This document shows positions 1 through 7,365 of a stretch of DNA of 64,000 bases, one piece after another. Positions within the stretch are counted from its first letter, which is position 1; each line of letters opens with the position of its first letter. Location of the stretch: NCBI RefSeq assembly GCF_000382045.1, contig NZ_KB907464.1, positions 1 to 64,000 of the forward strand. Direction: 5' to 3'. A program made the translations under genes and the position numbers. This DNA comes from Variovorax atrisoli 110B. Lineage in GTDB: Bacteria > Pseudomonadota > Gammaproteobacteria > Burkholderiales > Burkholderiaceae_C. The notes beneath the pieces are model-generated. The model was not told the DNA's origin. It saw only the letters and a program-made list of their open reading frames with translations, and did no database searches.

Positions 1-387
1 CCGGGCTTGCCGATCAGCGTCATCGGCACTTCGTTGACCATGCCCAGGTATTCGAAGTCGGTCTCGACGTTGAAGGGCAGCTTGCGATAGAGCGCCGGCA
101 TCGTCGACATGCCGATGTGGTTCAGCAGCAGCGTGTAGCCGTCGGGATTGGCACGTGCCACCTTGGCGGTGCCGATGGAACTGCCCGCGCCGGCGGTATT
201 GTCCACCACGATGGTGGTGCCCAGCGTCTTCTGCATGGCTTCGGCCAGGTCGCGAGCGACACGGTCGGTGGGGCCGCCGGCGGCGAATGGCACCACCAGC
301 GTCACGGTCTTGCCCGCGGGGAAATCCTGGGCGTGTGCACCGACGGCCGCGGCGGCAATCGCCGCGAGGGCGAACAGTTTCTTCATG
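1..387 (-). CDS. Bug/TctC-family periplasmic solute receptor (C-terminus outside window)
   Basis: This is a periplasmic substrate-binding protein of the tripartite tricarboxylate transporter (Bug) family. About 129 N-terminal residues are visible and the rest runs off the left edge. It starts with a Sec signal peptide (MKKLFALAAIAAAAVGAHA). The family N-terminal pattern follows: TVTLVVPFAAGGPTDRVARDLA and then VVDNTAGAGSSIGTAKVARANPDGYTLL, each broken here only by position. These give the ligand loop with PFAAGG and the DNTAGAG turn. Family members bind organic acids such as carboxylates. No TctA/TctB membrane genes are visible, as is common for Bug receptors. The ATG at 385-387 directly precedes the signal peptide. 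The ligand cannot be predicted. Confidence 0.9.
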
Positions 388-682
388 TCGTCTCCGAAAA
401 GGGGGGAATAAAAACGCCGCGATCTTAAGGGCTGACCAGGGCCTGACCTATAGCGAATAGCCCTTAGCCGAAGGCCGTCTTGCGCACCGTGGCGGGGCGT
501 GCGGAGGGCGTTCGAACCCCTGCCTCGCAGGCCTCGACAAGCAGCGGCAAGTGGCGCGCAGGCCCACTCTTCGTAAGGGAAGATTGCCGGCCGTCGAACT
601 GTCCGACAGGCGGAGCCGGCGACGGACGATGCGGGCTGCACGGGGCAGACCTAGGGTGAAGCTTCAAAAGGAGATTCCACCC

Positions 683-1300
683 ATGTCCAATACCTCCCGG
701 TCGACCACCCCGTCGACCACTGCATCGACCACCACGGCATCCTCCTCGTCGCTCGATGGATTGAAGGTCGCCATCCTCGTGGCCGACGGCTTCGAGCAGG
801 TCGAGATGACCGAGCCGCGCAAGGCGCTCGACAACGCCGGCGCGCGGACGCGGATCGTCTCGCCCGCCCAGGGCAGCGTGCGCGGCTGGAACCATCACGA
901 TCCGGCCGACAGCTTCGCGGTCGACGTGCCGCTCAAGAGCGCCAGGCCCGACGACTTCGACGCGCTGCTGCTGCCGGGCGGCGTCGTGAACCCCGACACG
1001 CTGCGCATCGACGAGAAGGCGGTCGCCTTCGTGCGTGCATTCGTCGAGTCCGGCAAGCCCATCGCGGCGATCTGCCACGGCCCATGGACGCTGATCGACG
1101 CCGGCGGCGTCAAGGGCCGCAAGATGACCTCGTGGCCCTCGCTGCAGGCCGACCTGAAGAACGCGGGCGCGCAGTGGAGCGACAAGGAGGTCGTCGTCGA
1201 CGGCAAGCTCGTCACCAGCCGGAAGCCCGACGACATTCCGGCCTTCAACCGCGAGATGACGAAGCTCTTCGAGCACGCGCGGGAGCCGGTGGCGCACTGA
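683..1300 (+). CDS. DJ-1/PfpI-family protein (glutamine-amidotransferase fold)
   Basis: This 205-aa protein belongs to the DJ-1/PfpI superfamily (YhbO/PfpI-like glyoxalase, deglycase or stress proteins; the exact activity is debated in the literature). Residues 1-23 form a Ser/Thr-rich low-complexity extension. The fold begins at VAILVADGFEQVE, which contains the conserved Glu38. The nucleophile elbow is AICHGPW, with Cys131 as nucleophile and His132 next to it. The chosen ATG at 683 has an AAAGGAG Shine-Dalgarno about 10 nt upstream (667-673), and an in-frame upstream ATG lacks such a site. The last 56 bp overlap convergently with the next gene on the other strand. It is cytoplasmic, with no signal peptide. 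Confidence 0.9.
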   Translation: MSNTSRSTTPSTTASTTTASSSSLDGLKVAILVADGFEQVEMTEPRKALDNAGARTRIVSPAQGSVRGWNHHDPADSFAVDVPLKSARPDDFDALLLPGGVVNPDTLRIDEKAVAFVRAFVESGKPIAAICHGPWTLIDAGGVKGRKMTSWPSLQADLKNAGAQWSDKEVVVDGKLVTSRKPDDIPAFNREMTKLFEHAREPVAH

Positions 1301-2492
1301 CCGGTGCCGCTTGCGCCGTGGCGGGCAGCGGGCCCGTGTAGCGCGCGCGGGGGCGTATCAGATGGCCCGCGGCCTGCTGCTCGAGCACGTGCGCGGTCCA
1401 TCCCACGCTGCGCGCGAGCGCGAAGAGCGTGAGCGGAGCGCCGGCCGGCAGCTTGTGCACGGCTGCGAGCGCGGCAAGCGCGAAGTCGATGTTCACGGCC
1501 TCGCCCAACAGCTTCTCGCCGGTCTCGCGCAGCTGCGCGAATTCGGGCGGCAGCGCGATGTTCTCCAGCAGGGCAGCGCAGCGTGCATCGCCCGCCGGAT
1601 AGAGCGGATGCCCGAACGCCGCCAGCGGCCGTCCGTGCGAGAGCCATTCGCGCACGGCGGCTTCGGTGCCGACGGCGGCCGCGTTGCGCATCAGCGCCTG
1701 CACCGCGGCGGAAGCACCGCCGTGCAGCGGACCCGTCAGCGTCGAAAGCCCCGTGAGCAGGCAGGCCGCCATCGAGGCACCGGTGGATGCGGTCACGCGT
1801 GCCGCGAAGGTCGAGGCGTTGAGTTCGTGGTCTGCCAGCAGCACGAGCGCGCGGCGCAGGTCGTCGGCCGCACGCGGACGGCGCCATGCGGCGGCCAACC
1901 GCATGTGCATTGGCGTGTCGGCACGCGGCGGTGCGGTGCGCAGCATGGCATCGGCCAGTGCGCCGATCGCCACTGCCGCCTCGGCCTGCAACACGCCTGC
2001 CGAGCGGCCGCGCGAGGGCAGGTCCGAACCGGCGCGCGTTGCCAGCGCGAGCAGTCCGGCCTGCAAGGGGTATTCATGCGAGTCCTGGGCATCGGAAGGC
2101 GAGGCGGCGGTGTGGAAGCGCGGCGGCGCGCTTTGCCACAGCAGCCCCGCCACGTCTTCCAGCGTGGCGTGCGCTGCGAGTTCGCAGGCGTCCTGTCCGC
2201 GATACAGCAGCCGTCCATCTGCCACTGTCGATACCGCGGATGGCAGCACCGGCTCGCCCCACTGGATCGCCTCGCTCGCCACCGTCTCGACGCTGCGCCT
2301 GCCTCTCGCGCGTGCGGCGATGCGCTGCACGTCGTCGCGGTGGTAGAGGCTGCGGCGCGGGTCGGCCGCGTCGGTCTTGGCGCGGATGCGGCCGCGGCTC
2401 ACGCTCGCGTAGAGGGTCTGCGGACGCACCTGCATCAGTTCGAGCGCATCGGCCGCCGGAAGCCACAGCGGCGGGGTCTTCTTGATGGTCAT
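1245..2492 (-). CDS. Citrate synthase-family protein with N-terminal helix-turn-helix DNA-binding domain
   Basis: The protein is 415 aa. Residues 1-70 look like a MerR/excisionase-type winged helix (WLPAADALELMQVRPQTLY, then VSRGRIRA and SLYHRDDVQRI), which is not part of ordinary citrate synthase. Residues from about 80 to 395 are a citrate-synthase fold. All three catalytic positions are present: His257 in GPLHGGA, His295 in FGHPLY and Asp336 in NIDF. The usual Arg after the second His is Pro here (GHP instead of GHR), so oxaloacetate binding may be altered. It is divergent from a second citrate synthase across 81 bp that contain a palindrome. It could be an enzyme, an acyl-CoA-sensing regulator or both. 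The Ala/Pro-rich tail overlaps the PfpI-type gene convergently. Confidence 0.85.
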   Translation of the reverse strand: MTIKKTPPLWLPAADALELMQVRPQTLYASVSRGRIRAKTDAADPRRSLYHRDDVQRIAARARGRRSVETVASEAIQWGEPVLPSAVSTVADGRLLYRGQDACELAAHATLEDVAGLLWQSAPPRFHTAASPSDAQDSHEYPLQAGLLALATRAGSDLPSRGRSAGVLQAEAAVAIGALADAMLRTAPPRADTPMHMRLAAAWRRPRAADDLRRALVLLADHELNASTFAARVTASTGASMAACLLTGLSTLTGPLHGGASAAVQALMRNAAAVGTEAAVREWLSHGRPLAAFGHPLYPAGDARCAALLENIALPPEFAQLRETGEKLLGEAVNIDFALAALAAVHKLPAGAPLTLFALARSVGWTAHVLEQQAAGHLIRPRARYTGPLPATAQAAPVSAPPAPARARRASSSRG

Positions 2493-2511
2493 GTTGACAG
2501 AATAGATCAAG

Positions 2512-2523
2512 ATTGACGTCAAT
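2512..2523. promoter_or_regulatory. Perfect 12-bp palindrome in the divergent citrate-synthase promoter
   Basis: ATTGACGTCAAT reads the same on both strands and sits in the 81-bp gap between the two divergent citrate-synthase-family genes. It lies 19 bp from the ATG of the HTH-containing protein. The position and symmetry suit a dimeric regulator, and the HTH-citrate synthase itself is the obvious candidate. The binding is an inference. Confidence 0.5.
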
Positions 2524-2573
2524 ATCCGCCCGATCAGAATCGATGCCATCGTGACAACCAGGAGCAAAGAGCG

Positions 2574-3695
2574 ATGAACAACGACGATGGCAGCCTCGAA
2601 GGCGTGGTGGCTGCGCATACCGTGCTGTCCGAGGTGGATGGTGCGGCCGGCCGGCTGGTGATCCGCGGCCATGAACTCGACGAGATCGCGCAGCGCTGGC
2701 GCTACGAGGACGTGGTGCACCTGCTCTTCGAGGGCTTCTTCGACACCCTGCCTGCCGCCTCGGCGCTGCGCCGCGCCATCGGCCGCGCGCGCCGCGAGGC
2801 CTTCGAGCTGCTGCAGCCGAACGACGACGCCCTGCTGCGCCGCATGCCGCCCATCGAGGCCGTGCGCGCACTGATGGCGCGCCTGCCCGATGGCGACGAC
2901 CTGCCGACCGCGCTGCGCCTCGTTGCCGCGCCGGCCGTCTACACCGCCGCCGTGATGCGCTGGCGCATCGGCGTGCCTGCACTGGCGCCCGACGAGGCGC
3001 TGCCGCACGCCGCGGACATGCTTCGCATGCTGCATGGCCGCTCGCCCACGCCCGCGCAGAGCGCGGCGCTCGACACCTACCTGGTCACCGTGTGCGACCA
3101 CGGCCTCAACGCATCGACCTTCGCGGCGCGCGTGGTCGCATCGACCGGAGCGGGGCTCGCATCGGCCGTGCTCGCGGGCATCAGCGCGCTGAAGGGGCCG
3201 CTGCACGGCGGCGCACCCGGGCCGGTGCTCGACGCGCTCGATGCCATCGGCAGTGCCGCCAACGCCCGCGCGTGGCTGGAGCAGGCGGTGGCGGAAGGCC
3301 AGCGGCTGATGGGTTTCGGCCATCGCATCTACCGCGTGCGCGATCCGCGTGCCGACGCGCTCAAGGGCGCGCTGGGGCGGCTCGGCGAGGAGGGCAGCGT
3401 GAACGCGGCGCGCTTCGCGCTGGCCGAGGCGGCGGAGCAGGCCGCGCTCGCCATCCTGCGCGAGAAGAAGCCGGGCCGCGCGCTGGAGACCAACGTCGAG
3501 TTCTACACCGCGCTGCTGCTGGAGGTCCTCGGTTTCGGCCGCGAGAGCTTCACCTGCGTGTTCGCGGCCGGCCGCGTGAGCGGCTGGGTGGCGCATGCGC
3601 GCGAGCAGGTGAAGAAGGGGCGGCTGATCCGCCCGCAGTCGGTCTACATCGGACCCGAGCCGCAGGAGTCCGGCGAAGCCGCACTCGCGCACTGA
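2574..3695 (+). CDS. Citrate synthase / methylcitrate synthase family enzyme
   Basis: This 373-aa cytoplasmic enzyme of the citrate synthase family would condense acetyl-CoA or propionyl-CoA with oxaloacetate. Visible motifs are DHGLNASTFAARVVAS, the first catalytic His211 in GPLHGGA, the second His250 in GFGHRIYR, and ETNVEFYTALL. In the last motif the residue aligned with the catalytic Asp of classical enzymes is Glu309. A Glu here also occurs in some bacterial citrate-synthase clades (from memory, CitA of mycobacteria), so it need not be inactive. There is no HTH domain. The start ATG at 2574 has AGGAGCAAAGAG upstream. Its divergent neighbour is a paralogue sharing NASTFAARV and GPLHGGA. 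Confidence 0.9.
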   Translation: MNNDDGSLEGVVAAHTVLSEVDGAAGRLVIRGHELDEIAQRWRYEDVVHLLFEGFFDTLPAASALRRAIGRARREAFELLQPNDDALLRRMPPIEAVRALMARLPDGDDLPTALRLVAAPAVYTAAVMRWRIGVPALAPDEALPHAADMLRMLHGRSPTPAQSAALDTYLVTVCDHGLNASTFAARVVASTGAGLASAVLAGISALKGPLHGGAPGPVLDALDAIGSAANARAWLEQAVAEGQRLMGFGHRIYRVRDPRADALKGALGRLGEEGSVNAARFALAEAAEQAALAILREKKPGRALETNVEFYTALLLEVLGFGRESFTCVFAAGRVSGWVAHAREQVKKGRLIRPQSVYIGPEPQESGEAALAH

Positions 3696-3797
3696 GCCTA
3701 CAGGGGGCGCACGCCGCCATCCGATACGCTCGCCTTTCCGCAGGACTCCGCCGCACAGGCCGCGCCCTGCATCGTGAAAGGCGAAAGTATTTCCTCC

Positions 3798-4808
3798 ATG
3801 ACGGCGACCTCCCTCCAGCCGCAGGCACTGCGCCTGCCGCGCGATCTCGCGCTCATCACCGTGGCCATCGATGCCGCGATGATGCTTGTCAACATGGCCG
3901 CCCAGCTCTGGCCCGACTCGCCCGAGGCCGAGCAGCTGCGCAGCGCCTATGCGCTGCCGGGCGTCTGGATCCCGATGGTGTGCAGCATCGCGATGGGCTG
4001 GGTGCTGGCCGCCGCGATGGCGTGGAGCCACGGGCGCAATGCGCTCGAAAGGCACGGCGCCGTCAGCGTGGCGCGGCTGCCGCAGCCGCGTATCCGCTAT
4101 GCCGCAGCCTACCTCGTGGTGCTGCTGCTGAACTTCTACGCGCTGAGCCCGCTGCTCTACGACCTGCAGCTGCTCTTCATGCCGGGCGGGCGCTTTCATG
4201 AATCGCTGGGCTACACCTCGATGCGCGCGGCGATGCCGGTGTTCATGTTCCTGCAGTCCATGGCCCAGTTGATCGTGCTGGTGCTGGGCATCTGGCTCTC
4301 GGCCTGGATCGCGCTGAGGGGCGCCCGTGCCGGATCGGCAGACGTGCAGGCCGACGAGTCGCTGCAAGGACCACCGCCGCGCCGCGCGGTGGCGCTGGTG
4401 GCTGCCTCGGTGTTCGCGTCGCTGCAGATGTGGAGCGGTGCCGCGGTGAGCCGCTGGAGTTCCATGACGCAAGGCCTCGACGGTCCCGCGCTGCTGGTCG
4501 CCTGGGTGGTGCCGCCGCTCGCGGCCTTCGGGCTCGCGTTCTGGGGTGCATGGCTCGGTGCCGCGCCGGTCTTCTCGCGGGTGCGGCCGTTCAGGGCGGT
4601 GGGAGCGTCGGTGCTGGCCTTCGTGCTGGTGCAGCTGCTGTGCATCGCGGCCGCACTGGCATGGCTGGCGATGGCGGTCTGGCTGCACGGCTTCAACAGC
4701 GCGGGCAGCCTCGTCGGCTTCGCGCTGGCACTCGTGCTGGTCTACACGGTGCTCACGGTGGTGCTCACGCGTGCCACCACGCGCGGGCTGTACCGCCGCT
4801 ACTTGTAG
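3798..4808 (+). CDS. Multi-pass membrane protein of unknown function
   Basis: The product is an integral membrane protein of about 336 aa that I do not recognise. It has roughly seven or eight hydrophobic segments, for example LALITVAIDAAMMLVNMAA, WIPMVCSIAMGWVLAAAMAW, YAAAYLVVLLLNFYALSPLL, LIVLVLGIWLSAWIALRG, VALVAASVFASLQM, AWVVPPLAAFGLAFWG, VLAFVLVQLLCIAAALAWLA and a C-terminal ALALVLVYTVLTVVL. The C-terminus is basic (RGLYRRYL). An in-frame GTG at 3774 would add eight residues; the ATG at 3798 is preferred because a purine-rich GGCGAAAG lies upstream. The stop overlaps the end of the convergent PaaK-like gene by 10 bp. No transporter or enzyme motif was seen. Confidence 0.75.
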   Translation: MTATSLQPQALRLPRDLALITVAIDAAMMLVNMAAQLWPDSPEAEQLRSAYALPGVWIPMVCSIAMGWVLAAAMAWSHGRNALERHGAVSVARLPQPRIRYAAAYLVVLLLNFYALSPLLYDLQLLFMPGGRFHESLGYTSMRAAMPVFMFLQSMAQLIVLVLGIWLSAWIALRGARAGSADVQADESLQGPPPRRAVALVAASVFASLQMWSGAAVSRWSSMTQGLDGPALLVAWVVPPLAAFGLAFWGAWLGAAPVFSRVRPFRAVGASVLAFVLVQLLCIAAALAWLAMAVWLHGFNSAGSLVGFALALVLVYTVLTVVLTRATTRGLYRRYL

Positions 4809-6049
4809 CTGCGCGCGTCCTCGATCACCTTGCCGTCGTTGGGCAGCGAGCCCGCGCCCACGACGACGACCTCGCCGCGCAGCTTGGTCACCTCGCGGAT
4901 CGCCTCGCCCACGCGCGCTTCGAGTCCTTCAGGAGCCACGTCCGCGCATTCGAGCTGCAGGGTCATCCTGTCGTCGCCCGTCTCGCCCGAGACGACCAGC
5001 CGTGCGCGCTGCACTTCGGGAAAGCGCCTCGCGATCTCCGCCACCTGCGAGGGGTGCACGAACATGCCGCGCACCTTGGTGGTCTGGTCGGCCCGGCCCA
5101 TCCAGCCCTTGATGCGCTTGTTGGTGCGGCCCGTGGGGCAGGTGCCCGCCAGCACGGCCGAGAGGTCGCCGGTGCCGAAGCGCACCAGCGGGTAGTCGGG
5201 GTTGAAGGTGGTGACGACGATCTCGCCCACCTCGCCGTCGGGCACCGGGTCGCCGGTGCCGGGGCGGACGATCTCGACCAGCACGCCCTCGTCGAGCACC
5301 AGCCCCTCGCGCGCGCTGGTCTCGTAGGCGATGAGGCCCAGGTCGGCGGTGGCGTAGCACTGCGTGCCCTTCACGCCGCGCGCCGCGATCCAGTCGTGCA
5401 GGCTCGGCGGAAAGGCTTCGCCGGAGACGAGTGCCTTGGTCAGCCAGGGCAGCTTCAGGTTCTTCTCCTCGGCCTTCTCCAGCAGGATCTTGAGGAAGCT
5501 CGGCGTGCCCGCGTAGCCCTCGGGCCTGAGGTCCACCATCGCCTCGAGCTGCTGCTCGGTCTGGCCGGTGCCGCCCGCGAAAACGGTGCAGCCCATGGCG
5601 TGCGCGCCGCTTTCCATGATCGAGCCGGCGGGCGTCATGTGGTAGCTGAAGCTGTTGTGGATCAGCTCGCCGTTGCGAAAGCCCGCCGCATGCAGCGCAC
5701 GCGCGGTGCGCCAGTAGTCGCGCGCCTCGCCCTCGGGCTCGTAGATGGTGCCGGGGCTCGCGAACACGCGCGGCATGCGCGGGCCGCGCACGATCGACGA
5801 GAAGCCGCCGAACGGGTCGTCCGCGCGGCGAGCCTTCTGCAGTTCGAGCAATTCCGATTTGCGCGTGACCGGTAGTTTCGCGAGCGCCTCGCGCGTCGTG
5901 ACGTCGCCGGGCTTCACGCCGTCGAGGATCTTCGCGAAGGCGGGTGCCGCGGTCTGTGCCTGCGCGATCTGCTTCGGCAGCGCGGCCAGCAGGTCGCGTT
6001 CGCGTTCGGCGGGGTCTCGGATCTCGAGCTTGTCGTAGTGGTCGGTCAT
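4799..6049 (-). CDS. Phenylacetate-CoA ligase family (AMP-binding) protein
   Basis: This 416-aa protein of the PaaK-type adenylate-forming family would activate an aryl or other carboxylic acid to its CoA thioester. Support is the length, the opening (MTDHYDKLEIRDPAERE), and the late region RTNKRIKGWMGRADQTTK followed by VRGMFVHPSQVAEI, which is the PaaK hinge and C-terminal subdomain pattern. FGTGDLSAVL matches the TGDL motif. The classical phosphate-binding loop (SSGTTGKP) is not recognisable; its position holds FASPGTIYEPEGE. It is the last gene of the minus-strand unit with livG/H/M/F. The 331-bp gap to livF is filled by a palindromic repeat pair, so coupling may be loose. Confidence 0.85.
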   Translation of the reverse strand: MTDHYDKLEIRDPAERERDLLAALPKQIAQAQTAAPAFAKILDGVKPGDVTTREALAKLPVTRKSELLELQKARRADDPFGGFSSIVRGPRMPRVFASPGTIYEPEGEARDYWRTARALHAAGFRNGELIHNSFSYHMTPAGSIMESGAHAMGCTVFAGGTGQTEQQLEAMVDLRPEGYAGTPSFLKILLEKAEEKNLKLPWLTKALVSGEAFPPSLHDWIAARGVKGTQCYATADLGLIAYETSAREGLVLDEGVLVEIVRPGTGDPVPDGEVGEIVVTTFNPDYPLVRFGTGDLSAVLAGTCPTGRTNKRIKGWMGRADQTTKVRGMFVHPSQVAEIARRFPEVQRARLVVSGETGDDRMTLQLECADVAPEGLEARVGEAIREVTKLRGEVVVVGAGSLPNDGKVIEDARSYK

Positions 6050-6107
6050 GTCCGTACCCTTTGTCTTGCAATTCGGTTTTTCAACCACGCTGATGTGTTC
6101 AGGGTGC

Positions 6108-6203
6108 GTGCACAGGCCACCGGGTACTCCCCTCCGCGAATGTTCCCCGGCCTGCGGCCTCCTCCTTTATTTCGCTGCGGGGAGCACCCGGTACCCTGTG
6201 CAC
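6108..6203 (+). repeat. Family 1 palindromic repeat, copy 1a
   Basis: This is a 96-bp imperfect palindrome. The outer arms start GTGCACAGG and end CCTGTGCAC. The conserved core reads CTCCGCGAATGT on one side and CTCCTTTATTTCGCTGCG on the other, around a small GC hairpin (GGCCTGCGGCC). It lies in the gap between the PaaK-like gene and livF. The outer arm is identical to that of copy 1d, 33 kb away in the opposite orientation. Confidence 0.85.
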
Positions 6204-6248
6204 GAGACACGCTGTCGGTGTGCGGCCGATGAACCAGAGCTCCGAACC

Positions 6249-6342
6249 GATCACGTCGATGGGGTGCCTTGCGCAGCGAAATAAAGGAGGAGCCCGAAGG
6301 GCGGGGGACATTCGCGGAGCAAGGCACCCCGTCGGCGTGATC
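6249..6342 (-). repeat. Family 1 palindromic repeat, copy 1b
   Basis: This 94-bp imperfect palindrome carries the family core in minus orientation (CGCAGCGAAATAAAGGAG, then GACATTCGCGGAG). Its outer arms differ from 1a: GATCACG, CGA and GGGGTGCCTTGC pair with the mirror sequence at 6319-6342, with two mismatches over 24 positions. A 45-bp spacer separates it from 1a, which makes a composite element of about 235 bp. Confidence 0.85.
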
Positions 6343-6380
6343 GCGCCCCGAACGGCAACGCGGCGAAAACGTTGGAACGG

Positions 6381-7193
6381 TCAAGCCAGCCACCTCTTGC
6401 GGCGCTTGTAGCTCTTGACGTCGCGGAAGCTCTTGCGATCCGCGCCGCCGACACCGAGATAGAACTCCTTCACGTCCTCGTTCTCGCGCAGGCTCTTCGC
6501 CTCGCCGTCCATCACGATGCGGCCGTTCTCCAGGATGTAGCCGTAGTCGGCGTAGCGCAGCGCCATGTTGGTGTTCTGCTCGGCCAGCAGGAAGGTCACG
6601 CGCTCCTTGGCGTTGAGGTCCTTCACGATCTCGAACACTTCCTCCACGATCTGCGGCGCCAGGCCCATCGAGGGCTCGTCCAGCAGCACCATGGTCGGGT
6701 TGGCCATCAGCGCGCGTCCGATGGCGCACATCTGCTGCTCGCCGCCCGAGGTGTAGGCCGCCTGCGAGGTGCGGCGCGTCTTCAGGCGCGGGAAGTACGC
6801 GTACACCTTCTCCAGCGTCTGCTGCACCGCGGCCTTGCCGTCGGTGCGCGTGTAGGCGCCGGTCATCAGGTTCTCCTCGATGGTCAGGTGGGCGAAGCAG
6901 TGGCGGCCTTCCATCACCTGGATCAGCCCGCGCTTGACCAGCTCGGCCGGCGAGAGCGCCTCGATGCGCTCGCCGCGCAGCTCGATGGTGCCCTTGGTGA
7001 CCGCGCCGCGCTCGCCCGCCAGCAGGTTGCTCACCGCGCGCAGCGTGGTCGTCTTGCCCGCGCCGTTGCCGCCGAGCAGCGCCACGATGCCGCCGTCGGG
7101 CACCGTCAGCGACACGCCCTTGAGCACCAGGATCACGTGGTTGTAGATGACCTCGATGCCGTTGACGTTGAGGAGGATGTTGGATTCGCTCAT
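6381..7193 (-). CDS. livF: Branched-chain amino acid-type ABC transporter ATP-binding protein LivF
   Basis: This is one of the two cytoplasmic ATPases of a LIV-type (HAAT) ABC importer. Its 270 aa include Walker A GGNGAGKTT, signature SGGEQQM, Walker B MVLLDEPSMGL and the switch LLAEQNTNMALRYAD. It is about 30 residues longer than E. coli LivF because of a C-terminal tail rich in Lys and Arg (SFRDVKSYKRRKRWLA). Such tails are familiar in Burkholderiales clusters that pair LIV transporters with CoA ligases. The ATG at 7193 gives MSESNILLNVNGI, the usual N-terminus. The preceding gene on this strand is the binding protein; the 172-bp gap carries repeat 2A. The substrate is probably an organic or aromatic acid rather than an amino acid, inferred from the flanking ligases. 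Confidence 0.93.
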   Translation of the reverse strand: MSESNILLNVNGIEVIYNHVILVLKGVSLTVPDGGIVALLGGNGAGKTTTLRAVSNLLAGERGAVTKGTIELRGERIEALSPAELVKRGLIQVMEGRHCFAHLTIEENLMTGAYTRTDGKAAVQQTLEKVYAYFPRLKTRRTSQAAYTSGGEQQMCAIGRALMANPTMVLLDEPSMGLAPQIVEEVFEIVKDLNAKERVTFLLAEQNTNMALRYADYGYILENGRIVMDGEAKSLRENEDVKEFYLGVGGADRKSFRDVKSYKRRKRWLA

Positions 7194-7261
7194 GGTGTGG
7201 TCCGAAGCATTCGAAAGAACCGACGCGATGCCGTTCTTTCGGATGCCCGCTTGGCCCACCT

Positions 7262-7361
7262 CCTTTCGGGGAACACCGCGGAACCGGCTATGCCGGGCCG
7301 CAGGTGTTGCCCCCTGCCAGGGGGTTGGCGAAGCGACACGAAGTGCGCGAAGACTGGGGGT
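7262..7361 (-). repeat. Family 2 intergenic repeat, copy 2A
   Basis: About 100 bp. Read on the minus strand it begins ACCCCCAG and CTTCGCGCACTTCGTGTCGC. A CCCCCTGGCAGGGGG hairpin follows, then CCCGGCATAGCCGG and CGGTGTTCCCCGAAAGG. It matches copies at about 30.83 and 50.90 kb closely and fills the gap between the binding-protein gene and livF. Confidence 0.8.
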
Positions 7362-7365
7362 CAGC

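Noticed and set aside
1245..4688. A very long minus-strand open frame (over 1100 codons) spanning the citrate synthases
   Set aside because: Only its last 415 codons are a gene. The rest is a shadow of the plus-strand citrate synthase and membrane protein, with His/Arg/Gln-rich text and no family likeness.
6050..6380. Small genes in the repeat-filled gap
   Set aside because: All open frames of 60-80 codons here run through the palindromes, exist on both strands and lack ribosome-binding sites.
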